Shown: positions 49,401 through 61,972 of the stretch, piece after piece | How positions within the stretch are numbered: the stretch's first letter is position 1 | Layout of the letters: every line of letters starts with the position of its first letter | Assembly: GCA_022579005.1 (NCBI GenBank) | Contig: MU401497.1 | Span: 161,782 to 225,781 of the forward strand | DNA: 64,000 nt | Direction of reading: 5' to 3' | Source: Poronia punctata | Lineage: Eukaryota; Ascomycota; Sordariomycetes; Xylariales; Xylariaceae | Translations under genes and position numbers: made by a program | Notes under the pieces: model-generated | The model's input: the letters and a program-made list of their open reading frames with translations, nothing else | The model's database searches: none | Told to the model about the DNA's origin: nothing

Positions 49401-52400
49401 TAAAAAAAGTTGTTAACATTTAATAAAAAAGCCTACTTAGTTAAACTTATAAACTTAAAGCTTTTAAAACTTAATATATAAATATTAACCTTTTTAAAAG
49501 TCTAAATAAAAAAACTTATTAGTTAATCTTAGTACTTTTACTTGCACATTTTAGTTTGTTTATACTTTAATATACTTAAAACTACTATTTATTTTAATAT
49601 AAGCATAAGCTAAAATATTATTATAAAAAACTTGCTAAAAATAACTAAATACTTTATTAAAAAATAGTTAAGCAAGGTTTAAAATATTAGCAAAAGTTGC
49701 GTTAAGTGTATTAAATAGGCTACCTTATAAATATATATAATAAGATTAAATAATATTAAAGAAAATAAATAGGTTAAGTTTACTATATTAGTATAAATTA
49801 TTAAAAATATTATAAAACCTTATATGTTATTAAAAACAGATTTTAGTAATACTTATAAAGCTAGAATTAATTTTAAAACTTAATTAATTAGTTTTAAAGC
49901 TATAAAAGGATTTAAAACTTTTTTTAAAATCTAACTATGTTTATATTTTTATATTTAAAAAGTAACTTTAGCTTAAAAAGTAATCTTAGGCTTTAAAAAA
50001 ACTTTACTAGCACTAACTTTATATAAGTTATTATTATTAAACAAAAATTTTACTTTTAATTTTAGCTATAAAAACGCAGTTTTTTTATTTATAAAATTAA
50101 TAACTTTAAATATTATTATTATAGCTAACTTTTTACTTAAACTAAAAAAAGTTAAATAAAGCACTTAAGTAAGCACTATTAATAAATAAATAAAAACTAA
50201 AGTATAAAAAGCTACTTAAAAAGGTTGCTTAAAAATAATAGCTATAGCTACAGTTTTATTATAAATATTATTTTTTATAAAAGCTTTTAGCAAAATAAAA
50301 GTTATAAGCAAAGTATTAATTAAGTATTTTATTAGCACAAGTATTTTTAATTAATTATTATATATAGTACTAGCTACTAAAAAATACTTTATTTTAAGTA
50401 AAAAGCTATAAAATATTATAATTTAACTAAAGGTTATTAAAGTATTTAATACTTAGACCTTAGCAAATAAAGATAATTTAACTAAAAAAGGCAATAAAAA
50501 TAAGAAAATAGCTAATAAACGTTTTAAGGTTACTAAATTTTTTTTAACTATAAAAATTTAAAAACTTTTTAAAAAAAAAAAAGATTGCTAAACTAAATAG
50601 CTAATTTATTGATGCTAAGGCTAACTTTGTAGTAAGTAAAATCTTTTAAATTTTAAAAGACTTTTTAAAAATTTAAACTAATTAAAGCATTATAAATATT
50701 TTAAAAAACAACTAAATAAAAATACTATTAGTAAATAATTAGCAACAAACAAAATTAAATAGCTAACCTTATTTTTTTAGTGCAAAAAATAAAGCAATAG
50801 TTAATAAAGTGTTTAATAAGCTTTATAAACAAAGTAAAATAAAATAAGTTAACAAACTAAGCCTTTTTACTTACTTAATATTTATAGCGTATTATTAAAT
50901 AAAAAAAAAAGTTTAAACTAAATTTATAATAAACCTATAAGCTTTTAATAAAATAGTAGTTTTTAATAACTATTTACTACTGCTTTAGTTTAAAGTAATT
51001 AAATTAGTATATAAAAAAAAATACGTTATTGTAGTAAACGCTACTACTTTTTTTTATTAATTTAAAGTATATTTAAACTATAAAAACTAATTTACTATAA
51101 TAAGCCTTTAAAGTTTAAAACGCTTAACTATTATACTTATAAGCTTTTATAATTTACTTGTATATATTTAAAGGTTTATAAATAAAACGCTAAAACTATA
51201 TTATTTATTTTGCTAAGCTTTTATTAACAATATTATAATATTTTTAAACAATAAAACTAGTTACTTAAAGCACTTTTATAAAGTATTTAACCTTTTTAAA
51301 TAAAAACGTATTTTAATATTTTTAAAAAAATTATTTTTAAAATATTTTTTAGTTAAATTGCTAGGCTTTTGTGTTAATCTTTTTAAAATAGCAATAACTA
51401 AATACTAGTTAGCAGCCTTTTAAAACCTAGCGTTTTTAAATAACTTAAAAGCTTTAAAATAATACTTTAAAAGTAGTAGTTTTTTTTAAACTTTATTGCT
51501 ATACTATACCTAATATATAAAGCCTTTATAAAAGCAAAAAATAGCTTTATTAAACAAAAGCTATAAAAAAAAAGGTTATAAATAATAACTTTAAAAAGTA
51601 ATAAGCTTATATTTAATTAACTTACTTTAAGCTAACTAAGGTTAAAATAAAATTATTTTAAGCAGTATAAGATTTAATATGTAAATATATTATTTTTAAG
51701 CACTATAATCTAGCTAAAACCTTTTTTATACAAGTTAACGCTTTACTAAAAAAAAGCTTTAAAGTTATATTATTTTATATAAAAAAAAAGTATAATTAGT
51801 AGCTAAAAGCAACTATTTTAAATATATAAGTTAAGCTTATAATATTTTTAAGTTATTTACTTTTATAATTAAAATTAAAATATAAACTTTTAAAAATAAA
51901 AGTAGCTTGCGTTATTTAGGCTTATAAGCAGCTAAAAACTATAATTAAAGCTTTAAATAACTTAGTAGTAGTACTTATAAACTACTTTGCTACTAAAAGC
52001 ATTTTTAATTAAACTAGCCTTAATATAGCTTTAATAAATTAAGTAAATAAAAAACTAGTTAATACTTTAATTTATTTATTATAATATAAACTATAAACTT
52101 ACTACGTACTAAAATAGCTTAATTTTATACTTAATACTTTAAGCTGTTTATAAAACGTTACTAATAAAATAAATAAAAATAAAAAAATAATTTAGTTAAA
52201 TAAAAAACCTATACTTAACTAAGTAGAGCTAGTTATAAAAACTATTGCTATTATAAACTTAAAAATAAAAAAAAAATTTAAAAAAAAATATAAAAAGAAC
52301 TTAAAGTATAGCTAAATCTTTTAATAAGTTTAAAAAAAAAACAATAAAAACGTTGCTAACTTTTTTAAACTAAGCTACTTTTTTATAATTGTTAATAAGT

Positions 52401-53953
52401 TAATATATAATATTAACTAAAAAAATATTTAAAAACTATATATTTTAAAAAACCTTATTAATACCTTTATAGCTATTGCTTATAATAATAAACATTACTT
52501 TAAAAAATAGCATATATTATAAAACTTAAAATAATATTTAATTTAAAAAAAAACAAAGCTAGTTAAAAAGTATATTAACTATTATAATACTTATAAGCTT
52601 TGTGCAATATTATAAAAAAAGCTATATAGCTTATATTAAGCTATATAATTAGCAAACTTTTAACTTATAAAAACTATTACTATTAACTTTATTATAAGAT
52701 TTTTAAAAGTTAAATTAACTAATTTACTATAAAAGTTAAAAAAATAAAACTATTTTAACGCTTTAATAATAGTTACTTATATTATATTTAAAAGGTTATT
52801 GTTGCTACTAAGTAATATAAAGTATATTATAAAAAACTAAGCTAAAGTGTTTATTTAAGCTACTTTAACTGCTAACTAAAGTACTTTTTTAAGCATTATT
52901 TTAAATTAAAACTAAAAATTTACTTTAGCTTTTTAAAAAAAACTTTAAAAAAGTTTTAGCGCTAAGCTTTTAATATTAATAGCTTACTACTTATAAACTA
53001 ATAAAGCGTTAAAGCAAAAAAATTAAATAGTTAAAATAGCTATTTATTTTTACTATTTTAAATATTTAAATTATAAATAAATTAACTTACTACTAGCTTT
53101 ATAATAAAACTTAAATAGCGTATATTTTAAAATAATTAAAGCTTTAGTATATAAGCTACTTTTTAGATTTTAGCTTTTTAAATTTAATAATATAATTATA
53201 TAATTTAAAAGCTTATTAAAATTAAATTTAAATATTTTAAATACTATTTAAACTTATTTACGCTAAAATATTAAGTTAGCTATAAACTTTACTACTACTT
53301 AAGCTAAATAATATTATAATAAAAAGCATAAACTTATTAAGTTTAATATAAAGGACAAAGTTTACCTTTAGCTACATTATAGCTATTACTTACTTAAATA
53401 ACTATTTTAAAAGTACTTATAATAGCGCGCAAGCCTATAAAAAGTAAAAAAAAAAATTAAAAAACTAGCTTATAAAATTAACTTTTTTAAAACTTTTAAA
53501 ATTTACTTAGTTATTTTTATAGCTTACCTATTTTTTAAATAAAAAAAAAAAAACTTATTTTATAAGTTTATCTTAGCTTTTAGTTTTATTTAAAATAATT
53601 AGCTAAATTAAAAAAAAATAAAAAATTTGTTTAAAGTTAAAACTATTTTAAACTACTGCTTAAATTGCTTTAAAATAAAATTTTAATACTTAGTAAAATA
53701 AAAAAAATATAGCTATAAAAATAACTAGTAGCGTTTAAAATAGCAACTATATAATATAACAACGCTTGTTAAAAAATACTAAGTTTAAAAAAAAAAAAAC
53801 TAAAAATAAAAAAAAAAACTATTAATTAGCTTAACTATATTTAGCGTAAATAACTTTAAAAGGTAAAGAAAACAAAAAAAGTGCAAAAATAAAAAAATTA
53901 GCTTTTATTTATATTTGTTAAAATTAATGCTAATTTTTTAAGTAGCTAGTACT

Positions 53954-54149
53954 TAATATAACGTATTATAAAAAGACCTAAAAAATAGGGTCTTGTAGCC
54001 TGTAAATTAAATAGCTAAATTAAATAAGGACTAGCGCACTAAGGTCAATTAGTTAGTAATAACCAATTAACCTGACCTTGCTAGATTCCTTCTCTTCTAG
54101 ATTATCAATCTACAGAATTTACTACACTACCCTATAGTTCCCTTTACCA
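53954..54149 (+). repeat. Right LTR
   Basis: Same length (196) as the left. Starts TAATATAACG and ends TTTACCA with the canonical CA retained. Mutated in its first third and conserved in the rest, the reverse of the left copy. Confidence 0.88.
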
Positions 54150-54154
54150 ATTAC
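54150..54154. other. 5-bp target site duplication, right
   Basis: ATTAC, matching 46218-46222. Confidence 0.75.
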
Positions 54155-54326
54155 ATATTGAATATGAATAATTAACCTTGATTCTTAATGTGTATAGTGT
54201 ACCGCGATAGGAAAAACGCAGACAGGAATTATATCGAAGGCGGCAGCTCTCACCATATGTTGGGGGTGGATAGGTGTATTATGGTATGTTGAAGTGTTGG
54301 AGGGATACAGTGCTCCAACTGTAAAG

Positions 54327-54363
54327 GACCCTCTATTATAGCCAGATCCGTACCTTCCCCTAC
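54327..54363. repeat. Repeat B, right copy
   Basis: GGACCCTCTATTATAGCCAG then ATCCGTACCTTCCCCTAC, directly adjoining repeat A. Confidence 0.85.
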
Positions 54364-54364
54364 A

Positions 54365-54425
54365 ATATACGCGATTAAGCGTGCTAAGCTTGGATTAGAC
54401 TAGTGCGTGTACGTGAGTTGATGCA
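54365..54425. repeat. 61-bp repeat A, right copy
   Basis: Identical to 45582-45642. Here it follows repeat B, so the order is B-A, opposite to A-B on the left. Confidence 0.93.
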
Positions 54426-54959
54426 CTCCAAGCTAGCGTCATCCGGGGGCCATTTTATTTTGTTTTGTGAGATTGCCTCGTGTTACCAACGACCATAGCC
54501 TTTGACAGTTACAGATCATCCACAGATGGTTTTGGGCCATCAGATACCTTGATTACCACCTCGCTACCCCAATGACTCTGCGGCGTAAAAGCTACAAATA
54601 CGAGACATTGATTTCATTGGTCCACCTGTCTGTTGCTAGGTATGCTCTAGACGACTAAGCAAAGGTTCATCAATTCCAAGACTGAATCATTCATTATTTC
54701 CACCATACCGTCGTTAACCCCGTCCCCCCATCCCTCCTCTTTTCGTGACAATATCCCCACACGGCGGGCCATCACGGCGGAACTAGACGATAGAGGGGGG
54801 AGTCATTCCGACGTCGCCATCGAACTTCAAAATTATCCCCAGACTGCCCCGCCCTCATCGAGCGAGCAACCTTTCAAACCTCAACACCAAAGCGAAAAGG
54901 AGGCCAAGAGGGAAGCTAAGAGGAACGAGAAGAAGCGCTGGCTCGAGGAACAAGACGAG

Positions 54960-57871
54960 ATGAAGTTCTCCCATAGCATCCAGTTTAATGCTGTTCCCGA
55001 CTGGAGCAGTCATTACATCGCCTACAGCAACCTAAAGAAGCTGTAAGTCTGTCCAACGCCTGCCTGCGCAACAAAATCTCCGTGCCGGAAGACCAGTTAC
55101 TCGGTACTAACCGCCCCTAAAAGCATTTACCAGCTCGAGAAGACGATCCACCAACCTGGTACCGTCGATGTTGAAACAAGACCCTTACTCCGAGAGGAAG
55201 ACCCGGAGACGGTCTTTTCACGAGCTCTCGACGTCGAGCTGGAAAAGATCTCTTCATTCTATGGCGTAAAAGAGAAGGAACTGTTCGACGAGGCGGACGA
55301 GCTCCTGCGCGATATCGGCGCATTCGAGGAGGACAACGAAGCCGGACAAATTGCCGCTCAAAGACCAACCCACCACCTACAGCAACCCAACCCCGACTAC
55401 GTTCGACACGCCCGCGCGCACCGGGGTAGCCGTAGCGCCGCGAGTGCGCATAGCACGCATTCTAGCGAGGATGGCATCGACGATAGCGACGACGATGGAC
55501 AGCAGGAAACGTCGGCGCTTAATAAGAAACGCCGATCCAGCGCGGGAAGTGGACTTGGGAGGCGACGGCCAGGGCACATGATAGCGTCTACGGATATGAC
55601 CGCTTCGACAGACCTGACAAAGTCGATGCATAGACACAGCGTGGCATACGATGACTATGCCGAGACGGCGCAAATGTTTTCCGACGGGATCATGTTGAAG
55701 AAGCGCATCGTCAGCCTCTATGTGCAGTTATGCGAACTAAAATCCTATGTGCAACTGAACAGGACGGGTTTCAGCAAAGTCTTGAAGAAATTCGACAAGA
55801 TCATTGACAGAGAGCTCCGTCCAAAGTACATGTCTACGACGGTGGATTCGGCGTATCCCTTTTTGCGCGAGACGCTGAGCCAGCTGGAGGAAAAGATCGG
55901 GACAATGGAGATGGCGTACACCAATATCGTAACCCAAGGAGACGAAGCACTCGCCAAGAAGGATCTGCGATCACATCTTCGAGAACATGTCGTGTGGGAA
56001 AGAAACACAGTCTGGCGAGATCTCATCGGTCTCGAGCGTCGTGCCGAAGCCGCTAGCTTAGGAAAGGGCCTCCTGGGCGCTCCTGGTGATGGCTTGAAGG
56101 TGAGGCTACAAGGCGACGAGATTCCTGTGGCGACTACTAGAGAAATTAATACGCCCTTCGGCCGCTTCACTTGTCCTGCTTGGCTATTTGGATCAACCAT
56201 GTTGACCATACTTGGGATTATTGTCGTCTTCCTGGCACTCTTGCTTTCTCCGATTATGGACAAGCCGGAACAACAGGCATGTCTGGCCATGCTCGTGTTT
56301 GTTAGTTTGCTTTGGGCCACCGAGGTAAGGCTCTTCACCATCTTGTTCCCTGCAATTGAATCTAGCCAGAAATGGCCCGATGCCATGCCTACTTTATATA
56401 AGGTATATACTGACACCTGCTAGGCCATACCCCTTTTCGTCACCTCCCTTCTTATCCCCTTTCTCTGTGTGGTGCTCAAAGTGGTGAGATCCCCAGATGA
56501 GCCCCACCGCAGACTGAACTCGAAAGACGCGACCAACTACATCTTCTCAGCCATGTGGACGCCGGTGATTATGATTCTTCTCGGTGGCTTCACCGTTGCT
56601 GCGGCTCTGTCCAAATGCAAGATCGACAAGCGCATCGCTACTTTTGTCCTGAGTAAGGCTGGCACCCAGCCGCGGACGGTGCTCGTCGCCAACATGATGG
56701 TCGCCGCCTTTGCGAGCATGCTCGTCAGCAACGTAGCAGCCCCCGTTCTCTGCTTCGGCATTATCGAGGTAAGTTGCTCCCCCAGCCTCTCGTAGGCGAC
56801 TAGTTGTTAGGGTGATGTTGGTACTGACGGTTGATGGTAGCCGATGCTCCGCAATCTCCCCCATGACTCGAACATGTCCAAGGCAGTTATCATGGGGATA
56901 GCGCTGGCGTCCAACATTGGCGGCATGCTGTCCCCTATCGCATCGCCCCAGAACGTCGTGGCCTTGGGCATCATGGAACCACAACCGACGTGGGGCCAGT
57001 GGTTCTTCATCGTCATACCTGTCGGCATCGTCTCCATCTTTCTCATCTGGATTTTGCTTTTGCTCACCTTCCAACCCGGCAAGGGCACGACTATTGTACC
57101 GATAAGGTCGGTCAAGGAAGAGTTCACAGGCCTTCAGTGGTTTGTTTCTATTGTTTGTGTGGCTACCATCGGTCTCTGGTGTGCCAGCCATGCGCTCGAG
57201 TCTACCTTTGGCCACATGGGCGTGATTGCTATACTACCCATCGTCGTATTCTTCGGAGTCGGCATCCTGACCAAGGAGGATTTCAACAATTTCCCCTGGA
57301 CTATCATCATTCTGGCTGCCGGCGGCCTTTCTTTGGGAAAAGCTGTCGAGTCGTCTGGGCTACTCCATGCGATGGCGGACCAGATCTCGGCCAAGGTGGA
57401 CGGCCTAGATCTTTACGTGGTGCTACTGATATTTTCCAGCTTGGCGCTTGTCATTGCCACATTTATCAGCCATACGGTGGCGGCCTTGATCCTCCTCCCG
57501 CTCGTGTATGATATTGGAAAGGCAATGGAGGAGCCACATCCGAATCTGCTGGTCATGGCTACAACGCTCATGTGCAGCGCGGCCATGGCTCTGCCGACCA
57601 GTGGATTTCCCAATATGAGTGAGTACCCCTAACCCATGCCTTCTATGTCGCCCCACCCTGTCCTGTTCTTTGAACCATTCCAAGACTACATGGAAGATGC
57701 CGAAAACGTTTTACTAACCGTTTGACAGCGGCTATTATGAAGGAGGATGCTACGGGCCAACGATACCTCTCTGTAAGACATTTCATCACACGAGGAATTC
57801 CCAGCAGTATCCTGTCGTTGATCGTCGTGGTCACCATTGGTTACGGTGCTATGCGTGTCATCGGGATGTGA
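54960..57871 (+). CDS. SPX-domain low-affinity phosphate transporter (PHO87/PHO90/PHO91 type)
   Basis: Phosphate permease with an inositol-pyrophosphate-sensing SPX domain. Exons 54960-55042, 55124-56324, 56424-56768, 56841-57618 and 57729-57871 are all in phase and give 849 residues, the expected size. The start MKFSHSIQFNAVPDWSSHYI is the canonical SPX N-terminus. LKKLIYQLEKTI spans intron 1. A Ser/Asp-rich insert near 120-205 is followed by FSDGIMLKKRIVSLYVQLCE and LNRTGFSKVLKKFDKIID, which carry the basic phosphate-sensing lysines. From about residue 385 come around a dozen hydrophobic segments of the DASS/ArsB transporter fold, including VANMMVAAFASMLVSNVAAP and SNIGGMLSPIASPQN. It may be plasma-membrane (Pho87/90) or vacuolar (Pho91); sequence reading cannot decide. 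It lies 0.8 kb from the RIP-degraded element yet is intact. Confidence 0.93.
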
Positions 57872-58342
57872 TTAAAGCCCATCAGGCTTATCCATCAAAG
57901 ATATTCACCCACGGATGAGAGGGGCCCAGGGAAATCACCATATCCTAGCCATGTTGTACGAACAGTATGTGTGTTACAACGTCTGGCATCCACCTAAGTG
58001 GCATGTATGGGTGTAGGTGGCCTAAAGCGGCTCAGGTTGTCTGTGCCTGTTACTAAGTACGCCGCCTTAGAAGGACGGACGACCGACCTGCTACTAATAT
58101 GGGTACTGGAGATGTACATATAAACTTACAAGCTTCCACGGGCGAATTGCGTCGCGGTCTGGTTGGATAGTGGGACTTAGCGGGTGGTTACACATGGAAC
58201 GGTATAGAAATATGATATTAATGTCACCAGCGAAGTACCGAGACACGTAAGCTCTGTTCGCTATATATACTCTGTATTATTACTGCTTCAAACCGCTACA
58301 AACTATGCTTACAATGCAGCATGAGCTTCTTCCTTGCCTGCT
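57872..58342. other. Short intergenic between convergent transporter and GMC genes
   Basis: 3' flanks of both genes. No gene or strong structure seen. Confidence 0.45.
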
Positions 58343-60607
58343 TCAACATTGCTGGATAGCTCTGCCAGCTTGCAGCTCGGAAATAATCTCATCCGACGCC
58401 TTCTGACTGATCATGAATGTTGACACGACAGGGAACACGCCAGGAATCCTAGCAAAAGCACTGGCATCAACGACCCGTAATCCCTCAACGCCCCTGACGC
58501 GGAACTTGCTATCAAGCACAGCCATAGTATCGTTATCAGCGCCTATCCGATTCGTACTCGTAGGATGATGGCCGAAAGTCTGCTTATGCAACCACTCTTC
58601 TTCTCCGCCACAAAGACCGGTCTCCGGGTCCAGCGTCGTGTCCTCTTTACAAGGCGGCTCCTTTGGTTCGATGCCGATGGATAAGTAAATGCGTCGTACC
58701 CAGGCGATGACGTCTTTCATGGCAGCGAGATCATATTCGGACCCGGTGGCGTAATGGTTGAAGTTTATCGAGGGGGTGTCGAGGGGGTTGGGGGATTTTA
58801 GACGGACCCAGCCGCCGGAGTTTTGGGATGAGCCTTTGACCATGCTTACGCCGTATGGTTGGGCTGGGTCGGGTGGGAGGGTGGCGGTTTGGTTGTCGGG
58901 CCAGAAGCCGCGGAAGAGGAATCTATTAGGAGAGGTTGGTTGGTTAGTCGGCGCATTGTACGTACGCTGTTGCTGTTGTACCATATGTAGTTGAGGGAGA
59001 GCCGTCGTGGCCGAGTGTAGGTAGACGGGAAGAATGGCATAAGAGGTAAATAGAACAGACGGAACTTACCCCTGTCCTCCCATAAGGAACATGTCGCGCT
59101 CGTCACCATGTGCCGGATGCGAGGTACGAATCATAGCCACTCCCGCCATCCCGTCGCCCCCGTCGCCAGAGCCCACGATGGGCATCTCCTGATTATCCAT
59201 GAGATGTTGTCCCACCCCCGGTAAGTCTTTGACGACAGAGATGTTGAATTCCCCGAGGTGTTCGGCCGGCCCGATACCCGATAGCATCAGCAGTTGGGGT
59301 GAGTTGAAGGCGCCACCCGAGAGGATCACCTCGCGTCGGGCTGTTACTGTTTTGCGTATCCCTGTCGAGTTGGCGGTTCGACGACTGTCGGCTGCGTAGA
59401 TGGATTTCCCTTGGAGATATTCGATTCCTGTCGCTCGGGGGGTCTTGGCAGAGGAAGCACATTTGTCAGTCGTGTCGAAAAGTACGCGGGTAGCGAGAGA
59501 ATTAAGAGATACGGTAAGGGGGATGGAAGTGTTCTTCTGTGCTTCTTGGATGTAGTCTCGCGAGCTGTACCGACGGCCGTTGCTATACTGGTGCTGGACC
59601 AGGCCGTATATGCTCGAGGTTGTGTCCCTGTCTGGCGATAGCGCGTTGGAATCACGTTGTAGTAGGTCATTCATGGACATTGTCAAGTTGAGGTCATTGG
59701 CGTAGGCTTCCATGACCTTGTTTCCGACCAGGGGTCCCTGTTGTGCTTGGACTTTTGTGCCCATGAATGTCTGGAAGAACCCGGAGAACCCGTGATTGGC
59801 GGTGCCGTTGGGCATGTAGTTGTTGTGTTCGATTTTGGTGAATATCTTGTGCATATTTTCGGCTCTTTCAAGGGTTAATTGTCAGCGTTTCTTGCTTAAA
59901 TCGATCTTGTCCTCTTTGTCTTCTGTTTGAGGTTGAGGGTTTTGCTTTAAAAGGGGGGACTCAGGGTGGCTATCATGTGAAAACGAGGTTGCTTACTTCC
60001 ATGTCGCGTCTCCTGTCAACTCGTACACATAATCCCAATCGCTGTTGCTCGGGAGCCAAGTGCACATGGCGTTAATCATGCTGGAACCGCCCAAGGTGCC
60101 GCCTTTGCATATTTGTCAGTGTGTCTTAACCACATCCCCTTTCATACTTGACACCCAAATTAAAGTCCTGTATGAGGGACCTGATGCTGTGTGCCGCGAA
60201 GCAAAAGCTTTGAACTTACCACGGGGATAATAAACTCCCAACAGCTCAGAACCTTCCGGAGCACCAGTCTGTCCGACCCAGTAACGCCCTTCAGGAGTCT
60301 TCCAAGTCAGGTGACTGTATTGATTGTTCATCGGATCATCTTCAGGATAGTGGTTGACGAAGAAGTCCCAGGTCACAGACGGCGGGTATTGGCCGAACCC
60401 AGACGGTGTGCTGTCGTCGCCGGCTTCGAGGAGGAATACCGAGTATCCGGCTTTGGCCAGATTCACGGCAAGCGGACCTCCTCCGGGCCCACTGCCGACT
60501 ATAACGTAGTCATATTCATCCGCCTGTATCGCTGCTGTTGCGCTGGAAGTCAACACAGCCAATGCTGTCACCTTTGCGACCAGATTGCTCCTCCTATTTA
60601 ATTTCAT
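58343..60607 (-). CDS. Secreted GMC-family flavin oxidoreductase
   Basis: FAD-dependent alcohol or sugar oxidase/dehydrogenase. Exons, in coding order, are 60220-60607, 59997-60102, 59070-59864 and 58343-58922; phases agree and give 622 residues. A signal peptide lies at about 1-26 (VTALAVLTSSATAA). The FAD dinucleotide motif YVIVGSGPGGGP is at 34-45, and the GMC signature GGTLGGSSMINAM is rebuilt across intron 1. The second signature region is VILSGGAFNSPQLLMLSGIG. Near the C-terminus, TFGHHPTSTNRIG carries the catalytic His, followed by VVDASAFARIPGVFPVVSTF. The second catalytic position, His or Asn in most members, is hydrophobic (Val-Phe) here, a variant I believe occurs in one fungal subgroup. 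N-glycosylation sites are frequent. Substrate unknown. Confidence 0.92.
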
Positions 60608-61972
60608 CGTGCTGGATCGGAATGATGAGAATCTGAGGATCCTGGGGATTGGGACGCTTGGGTTCTCGGAGCTGGCAGATGTATGTCCCGACTTACTCGG
60701 ACTCTTACTCTCGCGCGTGGTTCATCGCCTTCGTCTGAGCGGCAGATATATAATTATATCATTGAATCCGGGTATTTGACATTTCTCATCCTGACCTTAT
60801 AATAGGTCTTCTAATTTTGTTTCGATTGTGAGTTTGTAGTGCCGATCATATCACAGTATGGGTGAGTTGCAACCGACCTAGCGATGGCTTCTTAGCCTAA
60901 GCCATAATGTATGATGGTCCCTGTCATGTCTTTACCCCTATTTGGTCAAAAACAAAGCTGGATGTGATATTTCGGAACTTTGCCATCCCTTGGCTCCGTT
61001 GGATGCATCTGGGGAAGATGAGCTAGATGGTGTTTCCAGATAGAAACGCCCAGCCGGGTATTATCATAATCCGGGGGTCCCCTCTCTACGCCCGCCCCGT
61101 GCTCGTCGGCTTAGGTAGCATTCGGCAATGGTTGAGGGCCCCAAAAATGCATAATGGACATTACCACTACTGTAACGGGTAAATGCGTCGTCGTCCGCGA
61201 TTGAATCTTTTGGCCTTTGGATCGGCTTATCGGTTACACTGGTTTCGGTTATCTGGAGTCGGGCCTTGCATTACCCCCTCAGAACGATGTCCATAAGAAA
61301 CGGATCGAATTTGCTCGACCCAAGTCGTACCAAATTCCATGGCCTATGTGGCCCCGAGGCCTTGTACGGAGGGGGCTCCTAGCCTCGGGTGATGCGTAGG
61401 AGTCACAAGTCGGTAAGGTGTATATTTGCATCCCCGCCCCGGTAGGTAAAGGGGAATGGCATGTTTCTGTTCCGAGGTTCTAAGCTTTACCGGTACAAGC
61501 TGTTATTGCGCAACCGTTTCACACGTCCTGTGTATAATAGACGACGGTATCAGGGATGGACGGCTACAAGCGGAAAGCGTCGTCTCTGATCAGACCTCTT
61601 TGCTGACCTTATGTGTCGGCAATCTGTTTCATTGTAATGCAAAATCTACTCTGGAGCTTCACTCACGTGCACTGCTTGGAGAGATTAAGGGCACTACGAC
61701 TGATGATTATATAAGAGAGGAGGGATTTTTGATAGTCACGAGTGCGCGAGACGAAGCAGACGAAGCAGACGAAGCCCTCTACGAAATACATAATAAGGGC
61801 TATTATCTTGATAAAGAGGGAACGAAACTAGTTTAATACCAGGCATACGCCCCGGAAAGGTGGCTGACTAACAACAGGTGTATTGTTAATGCCGACCCGT
61901 CCCATGTGCTAACTTATCCAGCCCTCGTTTTCCTAGCGAAGCACGAGGCGTCTTCAACTTCTACTATCTACT
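60608..61972. other. Intergenic, GMC promoter side
   Basis: Plus-strand frame 61456-61836 (126 codons, ending DEADEADEALYEIHNKGYYL) contains a GACGAAGCA repeat and has no recognisable family; I leave it unannotated. Nothing else seen. Confidence 0.4.

Larger units (their letters stand above)
46223..54149 (+). mobile_element. RIP-degraded Ty3/Gypsy-type LTR retrotransposon (7.9 kb)
   Basis: Complete element bounded by 196-bp LTRs and a 5-bp duplication. The interior is almost only A and T, with stops in every frame. Coding homology is still readable on the plus strand. At 51217-51243 the frame gives AFINNIIIF, which is the reverse transcriptase FxDDxxxF box with both catalytic Asp codons turned to Asn by G-to-A change. 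Near 53468-53536, AYKINFFKTFKIYLVIFIAY matches the integrase C-terminal region of Gypsy elements (Leu/His/Pro codons shifted by C-to-T). Reverse transcriptase before integrase sets the Gypsy order. No chromodomain or protease could be read with confidence. The element cannot encode function. C-to-T and G-to-A on both strands with loss of CpA/TpG is the RIP signature. Confidence 0.9.
54155..54959. other. Intergenic, transporter upstream region with repeats B and A
   Basis: Contains repeats B and A (listed separately) and normal-composition DNA. A frame without ATG leads into the transporter from about 54740 (encoding RNEKKRWLEEQDE before the Met), so a spliced upstream extension is possible but not needed. 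Confidence 0.5.

Noticed and set aside
46419..53953. Possible small genes inside the AT-rich block
   Set aside because: Stops in all frames and the homology present is to a single retroelement; no independent gene.
61456..61836. 126-codon plus-strand frame
   Set aside because: Contains a simple repeat, no family resemblance, no conserved start context; not strong enough to annotate.
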